64,000 nt of DNA, taken from Lewinellaceae bacterium (GTDB taxonomy: Bacteria > Bacteroidota > Bacteroidia > Chitinophagales > Saprospiraceae). The position numbers and the translations under genes are program-made. The stretch spans positions 62,001 through 126,000 of the forward strand of contig JADJSY010000003.1 in the NCBI GenBank assembly GCA_016711435.1. Reading direction: 5' to 3'. A model generated the notes under the pieces. That model saw only the letters and a program-made list of their open reading frames with translations. It had not been told where the DNA came from and did not search any database. Numbering within the stretch: position 1 is the stretch's first letter; every line of letters starts with the position of its first letter. This document shows, in pieces, positions 1-6,602 of the stretch.

Positions 1-287
1 AACAAAACACCGGCCAATTGGCCATACAGCCTGCCGTACGGTTTGACGTAGAAGGAAAGTCGGTTGAAGTGCGATTGCCGGCCAACATGACATCCGCTAT
101 GGGCACTGCCCGCTGCTACCGTTCCGCTACAACAGGTGAAGATTTTACAAGCAAAATCGAACAAAGTAATACGCTGAGTATACCAGCCGACAAGATGACG
201 CCCGGTCGCTGGCACATCGAACTGGACTGGGAGTCGGATGGGAAGACTTATTTTTATGAAACGACCTTTATTGTTACCAACGCCTGA
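1..287 (+). CDS. fixH: FixH-like cbb3 oxidase accessory protein, 5' truncated by window edge
   Basis: The reading frame is open to the left edge (codons run from base 3), so only the C-terminal part of about 94 residues is present. The sequence resembles the periplasmic beta-rich half of FixH/CcoH, which helps assemble cbb3-type cytochrome oxidase in the inner membrane: it has the usual run of short strands followed by the closing segment GRWHIELDW and YFYETTFIV. The N-terminal membrane anchor would lie outside the window. The next gene starts within a few bases of the stop, so the two are probably co-transcribed, and a fixH-TauE/SafE order is typical of the end of cco clusters in Bacteroidota. 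The family assignment is by resemblance over a fragment. Confidence 0.7.
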   Translation, partial: QNTGQLAIQPAVRFDVEGKSVEVRLPANMTSAMGTARCYRSATTGEDFTSKIEQSNTLSIPADKMTPGRWHIELDWESDGKTYFYETTFIVTNA

Positions 288-290
288 TTG

Positions 291-983
291 ATGAGCATGC
301 TGACCCCGTTGTTGCTCGGACTTGCAGGCAGCCTGCACTGTGTAGGCATGTGCGGCCCCCTGATGCTGGCCATACCGCTGCCATCCTCGGAGCGCCGGGC
401 CGTGTTCCTGCAAATGCTGGTGTACCATTCCGGTCGTATTCTGACGTATTCGGCATTGGGGTTGCTTTTCGGGTTGCTTGGCAAAGGCATGGCGATTGCG
501 GGGTTTCAACAGGTCTTATCCCTTGCCGCCGGTTTTTTTATCATAGCAATGGCGTTCGTGGCATGGCGTTTTGAGCGCTTGGTCACGGCATTACCCGGTT
601 TCGGCACATTTACGCGCTCCATACAACAACGGATGGGACGTTTGATTCATAATCATCCCGGTAGCGCCACTTTTTCATTGGGCCTGCTGAACGGTCTGCT
701 GCCTTGCGGTATGGTTTATGCGGCTTTGGCCGGGGCTATTTCCACTACAAATAGTATGGAAGGAGGCATTTTTATGGCATTTTTCGGACTCGGCACATTA
801 CCTCTTTTGTTAACCGCTACGGTGTTCGGACGTTCCTTCAGTCATGCGATCCGCACGAAAATAAGAATCGTGCAACCATTATTGCTTACCTTGGCTGGAT
901 TGTTACTGATTCAGCGGGGGCTGCAATTGGATCTTTCTCTGTTTGAATCGGCCGTGCCCAAAGCCGGATATGAGTGCCATTAA
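291..983 (+). CDS. Sulfite exporter TauE/SafE-like (DsbD_2) membrane protein
   Basis: A 230-residue protein with about six membrane segments. It opens with GLAGSLHCVGMCGP, where the two closely spaced Cys lie in the first helix, and the second half repeats the pattern as NGLLPCGMVYAALAG, the internal duplication typical of the TauE/SafE and DsbD_2 families. Members next to cbb3-oxidase genes are thought to move metal ions (copper) or thiol compounds during oxidase assembly; the substrate here is not visible. I chose ATG at 291, which follows the upstream stop by three bases; a TTG directly at 288 is possible. Followed by a dispersed promoter-bearing element, not an obvious terminator. Confidence 0.8.
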   Translation: MSMLTPLLLGLAGSLHCVGMCGPLMLAIPLPSSERRAVFLQMLVYHSGRILTYSALGLLFGLLGKGMAIAGFQQVLSLAAGFFIIAMAFVAWRFERLVTALPGFGTFTRSIQQRMGRLIHNHPGSATFSLGLLNGLLPCGMVYAALAGAISTTNSMEGGIFMAFFGLGTLPLLLTATVFGRSFSHAIRTKIRIVQPLLLTLAGLLLIQRGLQLDLSLFESAVPKAGYECH

Positions 984-997
984 AAAAAAAGCAGGTT

Positions 998-1045
998 TGC
1001 AAAATTAGTTAAAACTAAATCTTTTGTAACTCATTGATTTACATT
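998..1045 (-). repeat. Dispersed promoter-bearing element, copy A (promoter half only)
   Basis: On the minus strand this reads a -7 box TAATTTTG (1000-1007) preceded by exactly 19 bases and then GTTA, a weak -33. It matches copies near 26.9, 40.35 and 58.0 kb. The heptamer array found in the longer copies is missing. Any transcript would run antisense into the 3' end of the preceding gene. Confidence 0.55.
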
Positions 1046-1061
1046 GCTTTTTGCCCTTTGC

Positions 1062-1069
1062 TAGTTTTG
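1062..1069 (+). promoter_or_regulatory. Bacteroidota -7 promoter box TAGTTTTG
   Basis: An exact TAnnTTTG match 10 bases upstream of the ATG at 1080, which implies a very short or absent leader. It is embedded in a GCTTTTT/GCCCTTT heptamer-like run (1046-1078). No good -33 TTTG is seen at the expected spacing. Confidence 0.4.
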
Positions 1070-1079
1070 CCTTTTACAT

Positions 1080-2012
1080 ATGCCTTCTCCACTAACACAT
1101 ATCGCTGAACATCCGGGTAAAAACGCGGATATTACGCTTTACCTCAAACGCGACGACCTGTTGCACCCTTCCATACAGGGAAATAAATGGCGCAAACTCG
1201 AACCGGTCATTCGTTTTTTGCAGCAGGGAAATTTCGACGGTATGTTGACGTTTGGCGGCCCTTTTTCCAACCACATTCACGCTGTGGCAGCAGCTGGAAA
1301 AGCATTCCACTTTCCCACCGTCGCTGTTATTCGCGGATTGTCTGCTGATATGTCAACTCCTACGATGGCTTATACGCATGCCTGTGGTATGCAGTTAATT
1401 CCGGTAACCAAAAAGGACTATGTCGCCGGAGCAGCAAGTACTGTTATTCAACAGATTTTAACGGAATATCCAAACTATTACCAGTTACCTGAAGGGGGCG
1501 CCACGAGGGAAGCCGTCGAAAGTTGTGCGGTTATTTCACAGGAAATCATGGCACAAACACCAGGCTTGGCCCCTGAAAAACGATTTATCGCCATTCCTGC
1601 AGGTACAGGCACAACCGCCGCAGGTGTGATCGGGGGACTGGGTGATGCCGGCACGGTATTGGTTTTTCCCGCCGCCCCGCATGGCTTGAGTGAGCACAGT
1701 ATCCAATCGAGGGTAGAAGAAGTTTTTAATGGCGTGACGCCACATTTTCAGATCAAAACCGAGTACATATTTGGTGAATTCGCGGCTTTTCACCCTGAAT
1801 TGATAGAATTTGTACGGGAATTCCAATCTCAGACCGGTATCCTGCTCGATCCGATTTATACAGCCAAAATGATGTGGGGTATTTTTGAATTATTGGAAAA
1901 TGGCCGCTTCCCCGAAGGCAGTGTCATCACAGCCGTACATACAGGCGGGCTACAGGGCTGGGATGGGTTCCGGCAACGGTTTGGAATTGATATCTATCAG
2001 TCCTCGTTATGA
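1080..2012 (+). CDS. D-cysteine desulfhydrase / ACC deaminase family PLP enzyme
   Basis: A 310-residue fold-type II PLP enzyme. The PLP lysine is in GNKWRKLE near residue 38, and LTFGGPFSNHIHAVAAAG corresponds to the substrate and cofactor loop. The glycine-rich phosphate-binding loop is PAGTGTTAAGVIGG, and the closing segment is TAVHTGGLQGWDG. Family members remove H2S and ammonia from D-cysteine, or open the ring of 1-aminocyclopropane-1-carboxylate; the sequence alone does not decide which, though bacterial homologues outside plant associates are mostly desulfhydrases. Cytoplasmic. The stop overlaps the next start (ATGA), so it is coupled to the Crp-type regulator. Confidence 0.8.
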   Translation: MPSPLTHIAEHPGKNADITLYLKRDDLLHPSIQGNKWRKLEPVIRFLQQGNFDGMLTFGGPFSNHIHAVAAAGKAFHFPTVAVIRGLSADMSTPTMAYTHACGMQLIPVTKKDYVAGAASTVIQQILTEYPNYYQLPEGGATREAVESCAVISQEIMAQTPGLAPEKRFIAIPAGTGTTAAGVIGGLGDAGTVLVFPAAPHGLSEHSIQSRVEEVFNGVTPHFQIKTEYIFGEFAAFHPELIEFVREFQSQTGILLDPIYTAKMMWGIFELLENGRFPEGSVITAVHTGGLQGWDGFRQRFGIDIYQSSL

Positions 2013-2668
2013 AAAAAGAAGATATTCCCTCCATTTTACGCCGCCATTTCCCTTCGCTGAATAACCCTGAATTAAGCGATACGATTAGTGAAAAGGCCGT
2101 TTTTCTGACTATTCCTGCCGGAAAAATATTGATGAACACGGGCGATCATATACAACTGATACCATTGGTGGTAAAAGGATCCATCAAAGTGAGCAGGGCC
2201 GATGAATCGGGGCACGAAGTACTGCTCTACTATATTCATCCGGGGGAGAGTTGCGCTTTAACGCTTTCTTCGGCCTTGAAACAGGAAAAAAGCCGCATAA
2301 AAGCCATTACGCAACAGGTTACTGAATTGATTGGCATCCCCAGCGAACTGGCTTATTCGCTCGGCAGAAAATACCCGGGCTGGTTTGATTTCGTATTGAC
2401 TGCTTACGCCGACAGGTTTCAGGAACTGCTTAGTATGGTGGATGAAATCAGTTTTTCCAGCCTCGATCAGCGCCTGCTCAAATACCTCCGGGAGAAATCG
2501 GAGCTGCTCAATACGCTTGTTTTGCACCTATCGCACCAGGAAATTGCCGACGACCTTGGTACCGCCCGAGCGGTGGCTTCCCGACTGTTGAAACAAATGG
2601 AACACAAGGGTATGATACAACTCTTGCGCGGGCGCATCAGAATATTGTCACTTGTGCTACCTGAGTAG
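2009..2668 (+). CDS. Crp/Fnr family transcriptional regulator
   Basis: A 219-residue regulator. Residues 30-130 form the cyclic-nucleotide-type jelly roll (IPAGKILMNTGD, YYIHPGESCALTL), and the C-terminus carries a winged helix-turn-helix with the recognition segment HQEIADDLGTARAVASRLL. Four cysteine ligands of an Fnr-type iron-sulfur cluster are not present, so oxygen sensing through a cluster is unlikely. It overlaps the PLP enzyme by four bases and probably controls this operon or the oxidase accessory genes nearby; that is inference. Confidence 0.85.
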   Translation: MKKEDIPSILRRHFPSLNNPELSDTISEKAVFLTIPAGKILMNTGDHIQLIPLVVKGSIKVSRADESGHEVLLYYIHPGESCALTLSSALKQEKSRIKAITQQVTELIGIPSELAYSLGRKYPGWFDFVLTAYADRFQELLSMVDEISFSSLDQRLLKYLREKSELLNTLVLHLSHQEIADDLGTARAVASRLLKQMEHKGMIQLLRGRIRILSLVLPE

Positions 2669-2717
2669 CACAGGCTACCGTCAAATCAGGTGAATTTTGT
2701 AGCATCAAAAGCAATTG

Positions 2718-2822
2718 ATGTTTCAAAACAAATCCAAACTTGTTAAACTGCTGATTGTGTGCCTGCTGTGCATCTGTATAGCAGCGCTGATCGCCTGCCT
2801 GACACAACTCTTTCACTATTAA
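2718..2822 (+). CDS. Small cysteine-rich single-span membrane protein (34 aa)
   Basis: An ATG-initiated frame of 34 codons: a basic start (MFQNKSKLVK), then an uninterrupted hydrophobic helix with four Cys (LLIVCLLCICIAALIACL), then TQLFHY. It ends 14 bases before the DUF2892 protein and sits in the same orientation, so translation as part of that operon is plausible. I do not recognise a family. It could be a chance frame, but the charge-helix layout is that of real small membrane proteins. Confidence 0.45.
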   Translation: MFQNKSKLVKLLIVCLLCICIAALIACLTQLFHY

Positions 2823-2836
2823 ACTTTTCTGTTGTT

Positions 2837-3049
2837 ATGAAAAAAAATATGGGTTCCACCGATAAAATCGTCCGCGTCGTTCTCGCAATCGTATTTGCGG
2901 CACTTTATTTCACGGGTACCGTTACCGGACTGGTCGGCACTATTCTGTTGGTGCTCGGCGGCGTATTCGTACTGACGAGCCTGGTCAGTTTTTGCCCGCT
3001 GTATGCCATTGTGGGCTTGTCAACCTGCCCGGTGCCTGAGCGGAAGTAG
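2837..3049 (+). CDS. DUF2892 (YgaP-like) two-span membrane protein
   Basis: Seventy residues: MKKNMGSTDKIVRVVLA followed by two transmembrane helices and the ending SFCPLYAIVGLSTCPV, the signature of DUF2892. This domain is often found fused to or beside rhodanese and sulfur-handling proteins, which fits the desulfhydrase and TauE-like exporter upstream. The ATG at 2837 is the natural start because the signature begins there; a longer frame from 2759 would add a non-conserved stretch overlapping the small membrane protein. Confidence 0.75.
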   Translation: MKKNMGSTDKIVRVVLAIVFAALYFTGTVTGLVGTILLVLGGVFVLTSLVSFCPLYAIVGLSTCPVPERK

Positions 3050-3052
3050 GCT

Positions 3053-3159
3053 GGTGTTTGGTGTTTAGTGTTTAGTGTTTGGGGCGCTTCGCCTGAACTA
3101 CTCACTGTTGCCAAAGGCGAAGCGCCCTAAACACCAAACACTAAACACCAAACACTAAA
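3053..3159. repeat. Inverted repeat built of GTTTAGT/GTTTGGT heptamers
   Basis: The left arm (3053-3092) is a run of GTTTGGT/GTTTAGT units ending in GGGCGCTTCGCC. The right arm (3115-3159) is its complement with a few G/A differences. It lies between convergent genes, and its right end includes the stop of the minus-strand gene. Transcripts from either side would fold into a hairpin of about 40 bp, so a terminator role is plausible. Confidence 0.8.
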
Positions 3160-3631
3160 ACCCATTACCCTTTTCTGCCATAAACTTATGCAAGCTGCCC
3201 ATCGCAGACTTTTGTACTTTTTTGTGCAGGAAAGCCGTCCATCCCAACAGAAGTCCGGTAAAACCAAGCGCTTGCCTGGCCCATCTGTAAAAATCGAATG
3301 TGTCCGTATGCGACCAGATTTTCCCATCCCGAAATATAAATTCGGCATGAATGATATTGTGCACTTTTCGGCCGGTCTGGGAAAAAGTGTACCGCGCTTC
3401 CCAATCGGCTGAACCGTGCAGCGCATCGGCGGCAACATTGGAAAACGTTAGTTCAAGGTCTTTTCCACGCTTACACAGCATTTCCCACATAGCAGGAACT
3501 TCCTTTCCATGCAGGTCAAAAGCCGCATCGATAAAAGTAGCCTCCGGATGATAACATTCGGCCATTGCGCGGTAATCTTTCCGGGAAAATGCCTCGTAAA
3601 AGGATTGAATGAGCAATTGATTCGGGTGCAT
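3155..3631 (-). CDS. NTF2/SnoaL-like protein
   Basis: A 158-residue cone-fold protein opening with QLLIQSFYEAFSRKDYRAMAECYHPEATF, the standard start of the SnoaL-like/NTF2-like family, followed by GKIWSHTDTFDFYRWARQALG. Members serve as small-molecule isomerases, hydrolases or polyketide-type cyclases, or have no known activity; no catalytic His-Asp pair is certain here. The C-terminal 30 residues are basic and partly encoded close to the inverted repeat. Confidence 0.7.
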   Translation of the reverse strand: MHPNQLLIQSFYEAFSRKDYRAMAECYHPEATFIDAAFDLHGKEVPAMWEMLCKRGKDLELTFSNVAADALHGSADWEARYTFSQTGRKVHNIIHAEFIFRDGKIWSHTDTFDFYRWARQALGFTGLLLGWTAFLHKKVQKSAMGSLHKFMAEKGNGF

Positions 3632-3681
3632 TGTCAGATGGTTTGAGGCGCTAAGATCGGAATTTAATGTAATGTTTGAGC

Positions 3682-3776
3682 AGGTTTGATAGTTTGAAAG
3701 TTTGATGGTTTGAGGTGGTAACTCAAGGCTTTAGGTCACCACCTCAAACCATCAAACCTTTCCAACCATCAAACCT
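3682..3776. repeat. Inverted repeat of GGTTTGAT octamers (family 1, copy 1)
   Basis: Arms of GGTTTGAT/AGTTTGA units flank a core GTGGTAACTC...GGCTTTAGGTCACCAC. The same core with two or three changes recurs at 39.3-39.5 kb. The right arm reaches the stop codon of the acyl-CoA ligase at 3769, so the element begins at the 3' end of that gene. Confidence 0.85.
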
Positions 3777-5265
3777 TCTCTCTCAACGCCAGCCGGTTAA
3801 TTTTTCCCGTATCATTTTTGGGGAGTGCAGGGATAAAAACAACGCTTTTAGGAATCTTGAAACGCGCCAGTTGCGTGCTGCAATACTCCATTAATGCAGT
3901 TTCCGTCAATTGCTCGCCGGGATGCAGCACCACAAAAGCGCGGCCTGTTTCACCCCATTTTTCATCGGGCATTGCGATAACCGAGGCTTCCGCCACAGCG
4001 GGATGCGTTACGATAACACGTTCTATTTCAGCGGGATAGACATTTTCTCCGCCGGAAATAAACATATTTTTAATGCGATCCACCACATAGATATACTGGT
4101 CTTCGTCTTGCCGCACCAGGTCGCCGGTATGAAACCACCCGCTTTCCAGGGCTTTTTGCGTAGCCTGCCGGTTGCGCCAGTAACCGGGCGTGACCATCGG
4201 GCCGCGCAGCAGCAACTCGCCGGGTTGGTTGGGCGCACAGTCCCTGCCCTGTTCGTCTGCAATTTTTATTTCCACATAAAAATTGGGGCGACCGATGGAT
4301 CCGCGTTTGCGCATGGCATCGTTGTGGTGCAGGGATGTCAGGTTTGGGCCGACCTCGGTCATGCCGTAACCCTGGCGAATTAAAACGCCTTTCTCATGCC
4401 ATTTTTCAATAAGCGGAACAGGCATCGGTTCTCCGCCGACGATGATATAATGCAGCGATGAAAAATCAGCCCGTTCAAAAGCCGGCTCATCGGCGAGCAT
4501 TTTCAACATGGTAGGCACGCCCATAAACAAGGAAACCCGCTCGCTTTGCAGCAGTGACAACACCGCAGCCGGTTCAAATTTTTTCAACAGACAAGTGTAG
4601 CCACCGTGGTGAAAAAAGGGTGTAGTCAGTACGTTCCAGCCACCCGTATGAAAAGGTGGCATTACATTGATTGTACGGCTTTCGCTATTGACAATCAAGG
4701 ACATAGAGGTATTTATACTGTTCCAGAACAGCATTTTATGCGTGTACAATGCGCCCTTGGGAAAACCGGTAGTGCCGGAAGTATACAGGATAAAAACAGG
4801 ATCGCTTTCTCGCAGTGGCAGCTTGAGAAAAGCGGCATCGTATTCGGTCGGGATGGCCTTGTTGCAAAATGAACCCAATGCTTCCAGCGTCCAGTGGTGT
4901 TTAATTTTTCGGTAGTAAGCCGCCTGTTCTAATTGCGCCTGAAACTTCGACTCGCCAATGACCAATTTCGGTTTGGCATCGCGCAGCAGGAAATCAATTT
5001 CCGCAGACGACAGTCTGTAATTCAGCGGCACGAGGATACAACCGGTTTTTTGGGCGGTACAAAAAAGCACGATGTATTCCAGGCAGTTTTCCGCCAGCAC
5101 CGCTACCCTATCCCCCTTTTTTATCCCGTATTCCGCTGCAAAACGATGCGCCAGGCGGTTGGCCAGGCGGTCGAGTTCCCCGAATGTCAGGGTTTTGTTC
5201 GTTTCATATTCTTTAAATGCAATTTTATCCGGGCTGTATAAAGCCCACTTGGAAGACCAATCCAT
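3769..5265 (-). CDS. Acyl-CoA ligase (AMP-binding, class I adenylate-forming)
   Basis: A 498-residue ligase that activates a carboxylic acid to acyl-AMP and then acyl-CoA. The P-loop YTSGTTGFPKGA is near residue 160, the acyl-binding segment is GQYGMTE-like (RQGYGMTEVGP), the adenine/ribose region is GWFHTGDLV, and the hinge VDRIKNMFISGGENVYP and catalytic lysine region PKNDTGKINR are intact. The overall pattern resembles medium/long-chain fatty acyl-CoA ligases of the FadD3/MenE type. It is followed on the same strand by an NTF2-like gene and preceded by a KAS III-like gene, which suggests a shared acyl substrate; the substrate cannot be named. Confidence 0.88.
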   Translation of the reverse strand: MDWSSKWALYSPDKIAFKEYETNKTLTFGELDRLANRLAHRFAAEYGIKKGDRVAVLAENCLEYIVLFCTAQKTGCILVPLNYRLSSAEIDFLLRDAKPKLVIGESKFQAQLEQAAYYRKIKHHWTLEALGSFCNKAIPTEYDAAFLKLPLRESDPVFILYTSGTTGFPKGALYTHKMLFWNSINTSMSLIVNSESRTINVMPPFHTGGWNVLTTPFFHHGGYTCLLKKFEPAAVLSLLQSERVSLFMGVPTMLKMLADEPAFERADFSSLHYIIVGGEPMPVPLIEKWHEKGVLIRQGYGMTEVGPNLTSLHHNDAMRKRGSIGRPNFYVEIKIADEQGRDCAPNQPGELLLRGPMVTPGYWRNRQATQKALESGWFHTGDLVRQDEDQYIYVVDRIKNMFISGGENVYPAEIERVIVTHPAVAEASVIAMPDEKWGETGRAFVVLHPGEQLTETALMEYCSTQLARFKIPKSVVFIPALPKNDTGKINRLALREKV

Positions 5266-5310
5266 GTGATTTTGATTAAAATTTTAAGATGAAAAGGAAC
5301 ACGGATTTAA

Positions 5311-5403
5311 GGGATGAGGAATGAGGAATGAGGAATGAGGAATGACCGAGCGTGATGTCCGACATCACGCTCGGTCATTCCTCATCCCTCATTCCTCATC
5401 CCT
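5311..5403. repeat. Inverted repeat of GAGGAAT heptamers with perfect core hairpin
   Basis: The left arm (GGGATGAGGAATGAGG...) runs into ACCGAGCGTGATGTC and, one base later, into the exact complement, giving about 23 perfect base pairs and then a heptamer stem with few mismatches. It separates the KAS III stop from the acyl-CoA ligase start. Confidence 0.85.
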
Positions 5404-5416
5404 GATCCTTTAAAGA

Positions 5417-6409
5417 TCACAACCGGAAAGCCGCCGCCGCAAAAGCAAGTCCCCCACCCGATCCGATGAAAAATACCGTATCGCCGGTTTTGACAAGTCC
5501 TTTTTCCCAGGCATCGTTGAAAGCCATGGGAATACAGGCAGAGCCGGTGTAGCCATATTCCTGCATAATGGTATGCGCTTTATCGTGCGGCAAATTAAGC
5601 CGGTCCAGCGTTTCCCAGATGGCATTGATGTTGATTTGAGTAATAAAGAATTGAGTGACCTCATTCAGATCCGTGTGGCTTCGTTCGCTGAGTTCCACGG
5701 CCAGGCGCGACCAGATTTCGGGATTAAGTTCTTTCGGGAATTTGCGCACAAACTGTAACTGGTGCTCATGCCGTTCCAGCACCCCTGCATCGACCGGTTG
5801 ATGGGCGCCCCCGGCATAAATCCCCATCCAGTCGTGGTATTCGCCGTGGGTCAGCAGGCGGCCGGCTAAATAGCCGCGATTTTCTTCCCGGGGAACAGAA
5901 CGAAGTACCACCGCTCCGGCGCCATCGGCAAAAAGGGTCACGGTCTTTTTATCCGCCATATTCAGGTACTTACTCATGGCATACGCGCCGACTACCAGAA
6001 TATGCTGGTATTGCGCATCAGCCTGAATGTACTTGGAGGCTGTATCGAGCGCCGTCACAAACCCGGCACAGGCAGTGTTGAGATCAAAAGTCCCTGCTTT
6101 CGCTGCACCGAGCCGGTATTGCAAGACAGATGCAGTAGAAGGGGAAATATATTCGGGGGTGTCGGTGGCTACAATAATCAGATCAATTTGCTCCGGGCGC
6201 ACTCCTGCGCGTTCGAGCGCCTGCCGGGCGGCATGTTCAGCCAGATCAGCGGTGCTTTCATCATCAGCGCACCAGTGGCGGCGGTGGATATGCACATTTT
6301 CACTCAACCAGGTACCTACATCTTCACCGAGTAATTCATTAAAATATTGATTGTCTACCACTCGGGACGGCGCGTAGGCCCCCACAGAAAGTATTATGGC
6401 GTTTTGCAT
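5417..6409 (-). CDS. Ketoacyl-ACP synthase III-like protein with altered catalytic triad
   Basis: A 330-residue thiolase-fold protein of the FabH type. The nucleophile Cys is present in FDLNTACAGFVTAL. Aligned with FabH, the HQAN motif reads TQIN and the GNTS motif reads GYTG, so the His and Asn that form the decarboxylating site are Thr and Tyr. It may therefore catalyse acyl transfer or a non-decarboxylating condensation instead of the FabH reaction. I start at ATG 6409 (MQNAIILSVGAYAPS); the frame extends upstream but that extension is encoded by an inverted repeat. The acyl-CoA ligase lies downstream on the same strand. Confidence 0.82.
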   Translation of the reverse strand: MQNAIILSVGAYAPSRVVDNQYFNELLGEDVGTWLSENVHIHRRHWCADDESTADLAEHAARQALERAGVRPEQIDLIIVATDTPEYISPSTASVLQYRLGAAKAGTFDLNTACAGFVTALDTASKYIQADAQYQHILVVGAYAMSKYLNMADKKTVTLFADGAGAVVLRSVPREENRGYLAGRLLTHGEYHDWMGIYAGGAHQPVDAGVLERHEHQLQFVRKFPKELNPEIWSRLAVELSERSHTDLNEVTQFFITQININAIWETLDRLNLPHDKAHTIMQEYGYTGSACIPMAFNDAWEKGLVKTGDTVFFIGSGGGLAFAAAAFRL

Positions 6410-6436
6410 AAAAGAAAGAAAAAAGAAGCAGCAGCG

Positions 6437-6562
6437 AAAAGGTTGATGAGGTTTATAAGGTTGATGAGGTTGATATACATCCACTCGAAAAAAGTAAAAT
6501 CGCTTCATTCCTGAGTGAATGTATATCAACCTCATCAACCTTATAAACCTCATAAACCTTTT
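6437..6562. repeat. Inverted repeat of GGTTGATGA nonamers (family 2, copy 1)
   Basis: Two nearly perfect 50-base arms of GTTGATGAG/GTTTATAAG units end in GATATACATCCACTC and its complement, around a 26-base centre. A homologous element lies at 21.9-22.1 kb. It sits between the TonB receptor stop region and the KAS III start. Confidence 0.88.
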
Positions 6563-6602
6563 CCGGGCCGCCTCAAACACGATGCTGAATGTATGAAGGT
6601 TC

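Noticed and set aside
6410..6580. N-terminal extension of the KAS III-like gene
   Set aside because: The extension is the translation of an inverted repeat; the conserved start is MQNAIILSVGAYAPS at 6409.
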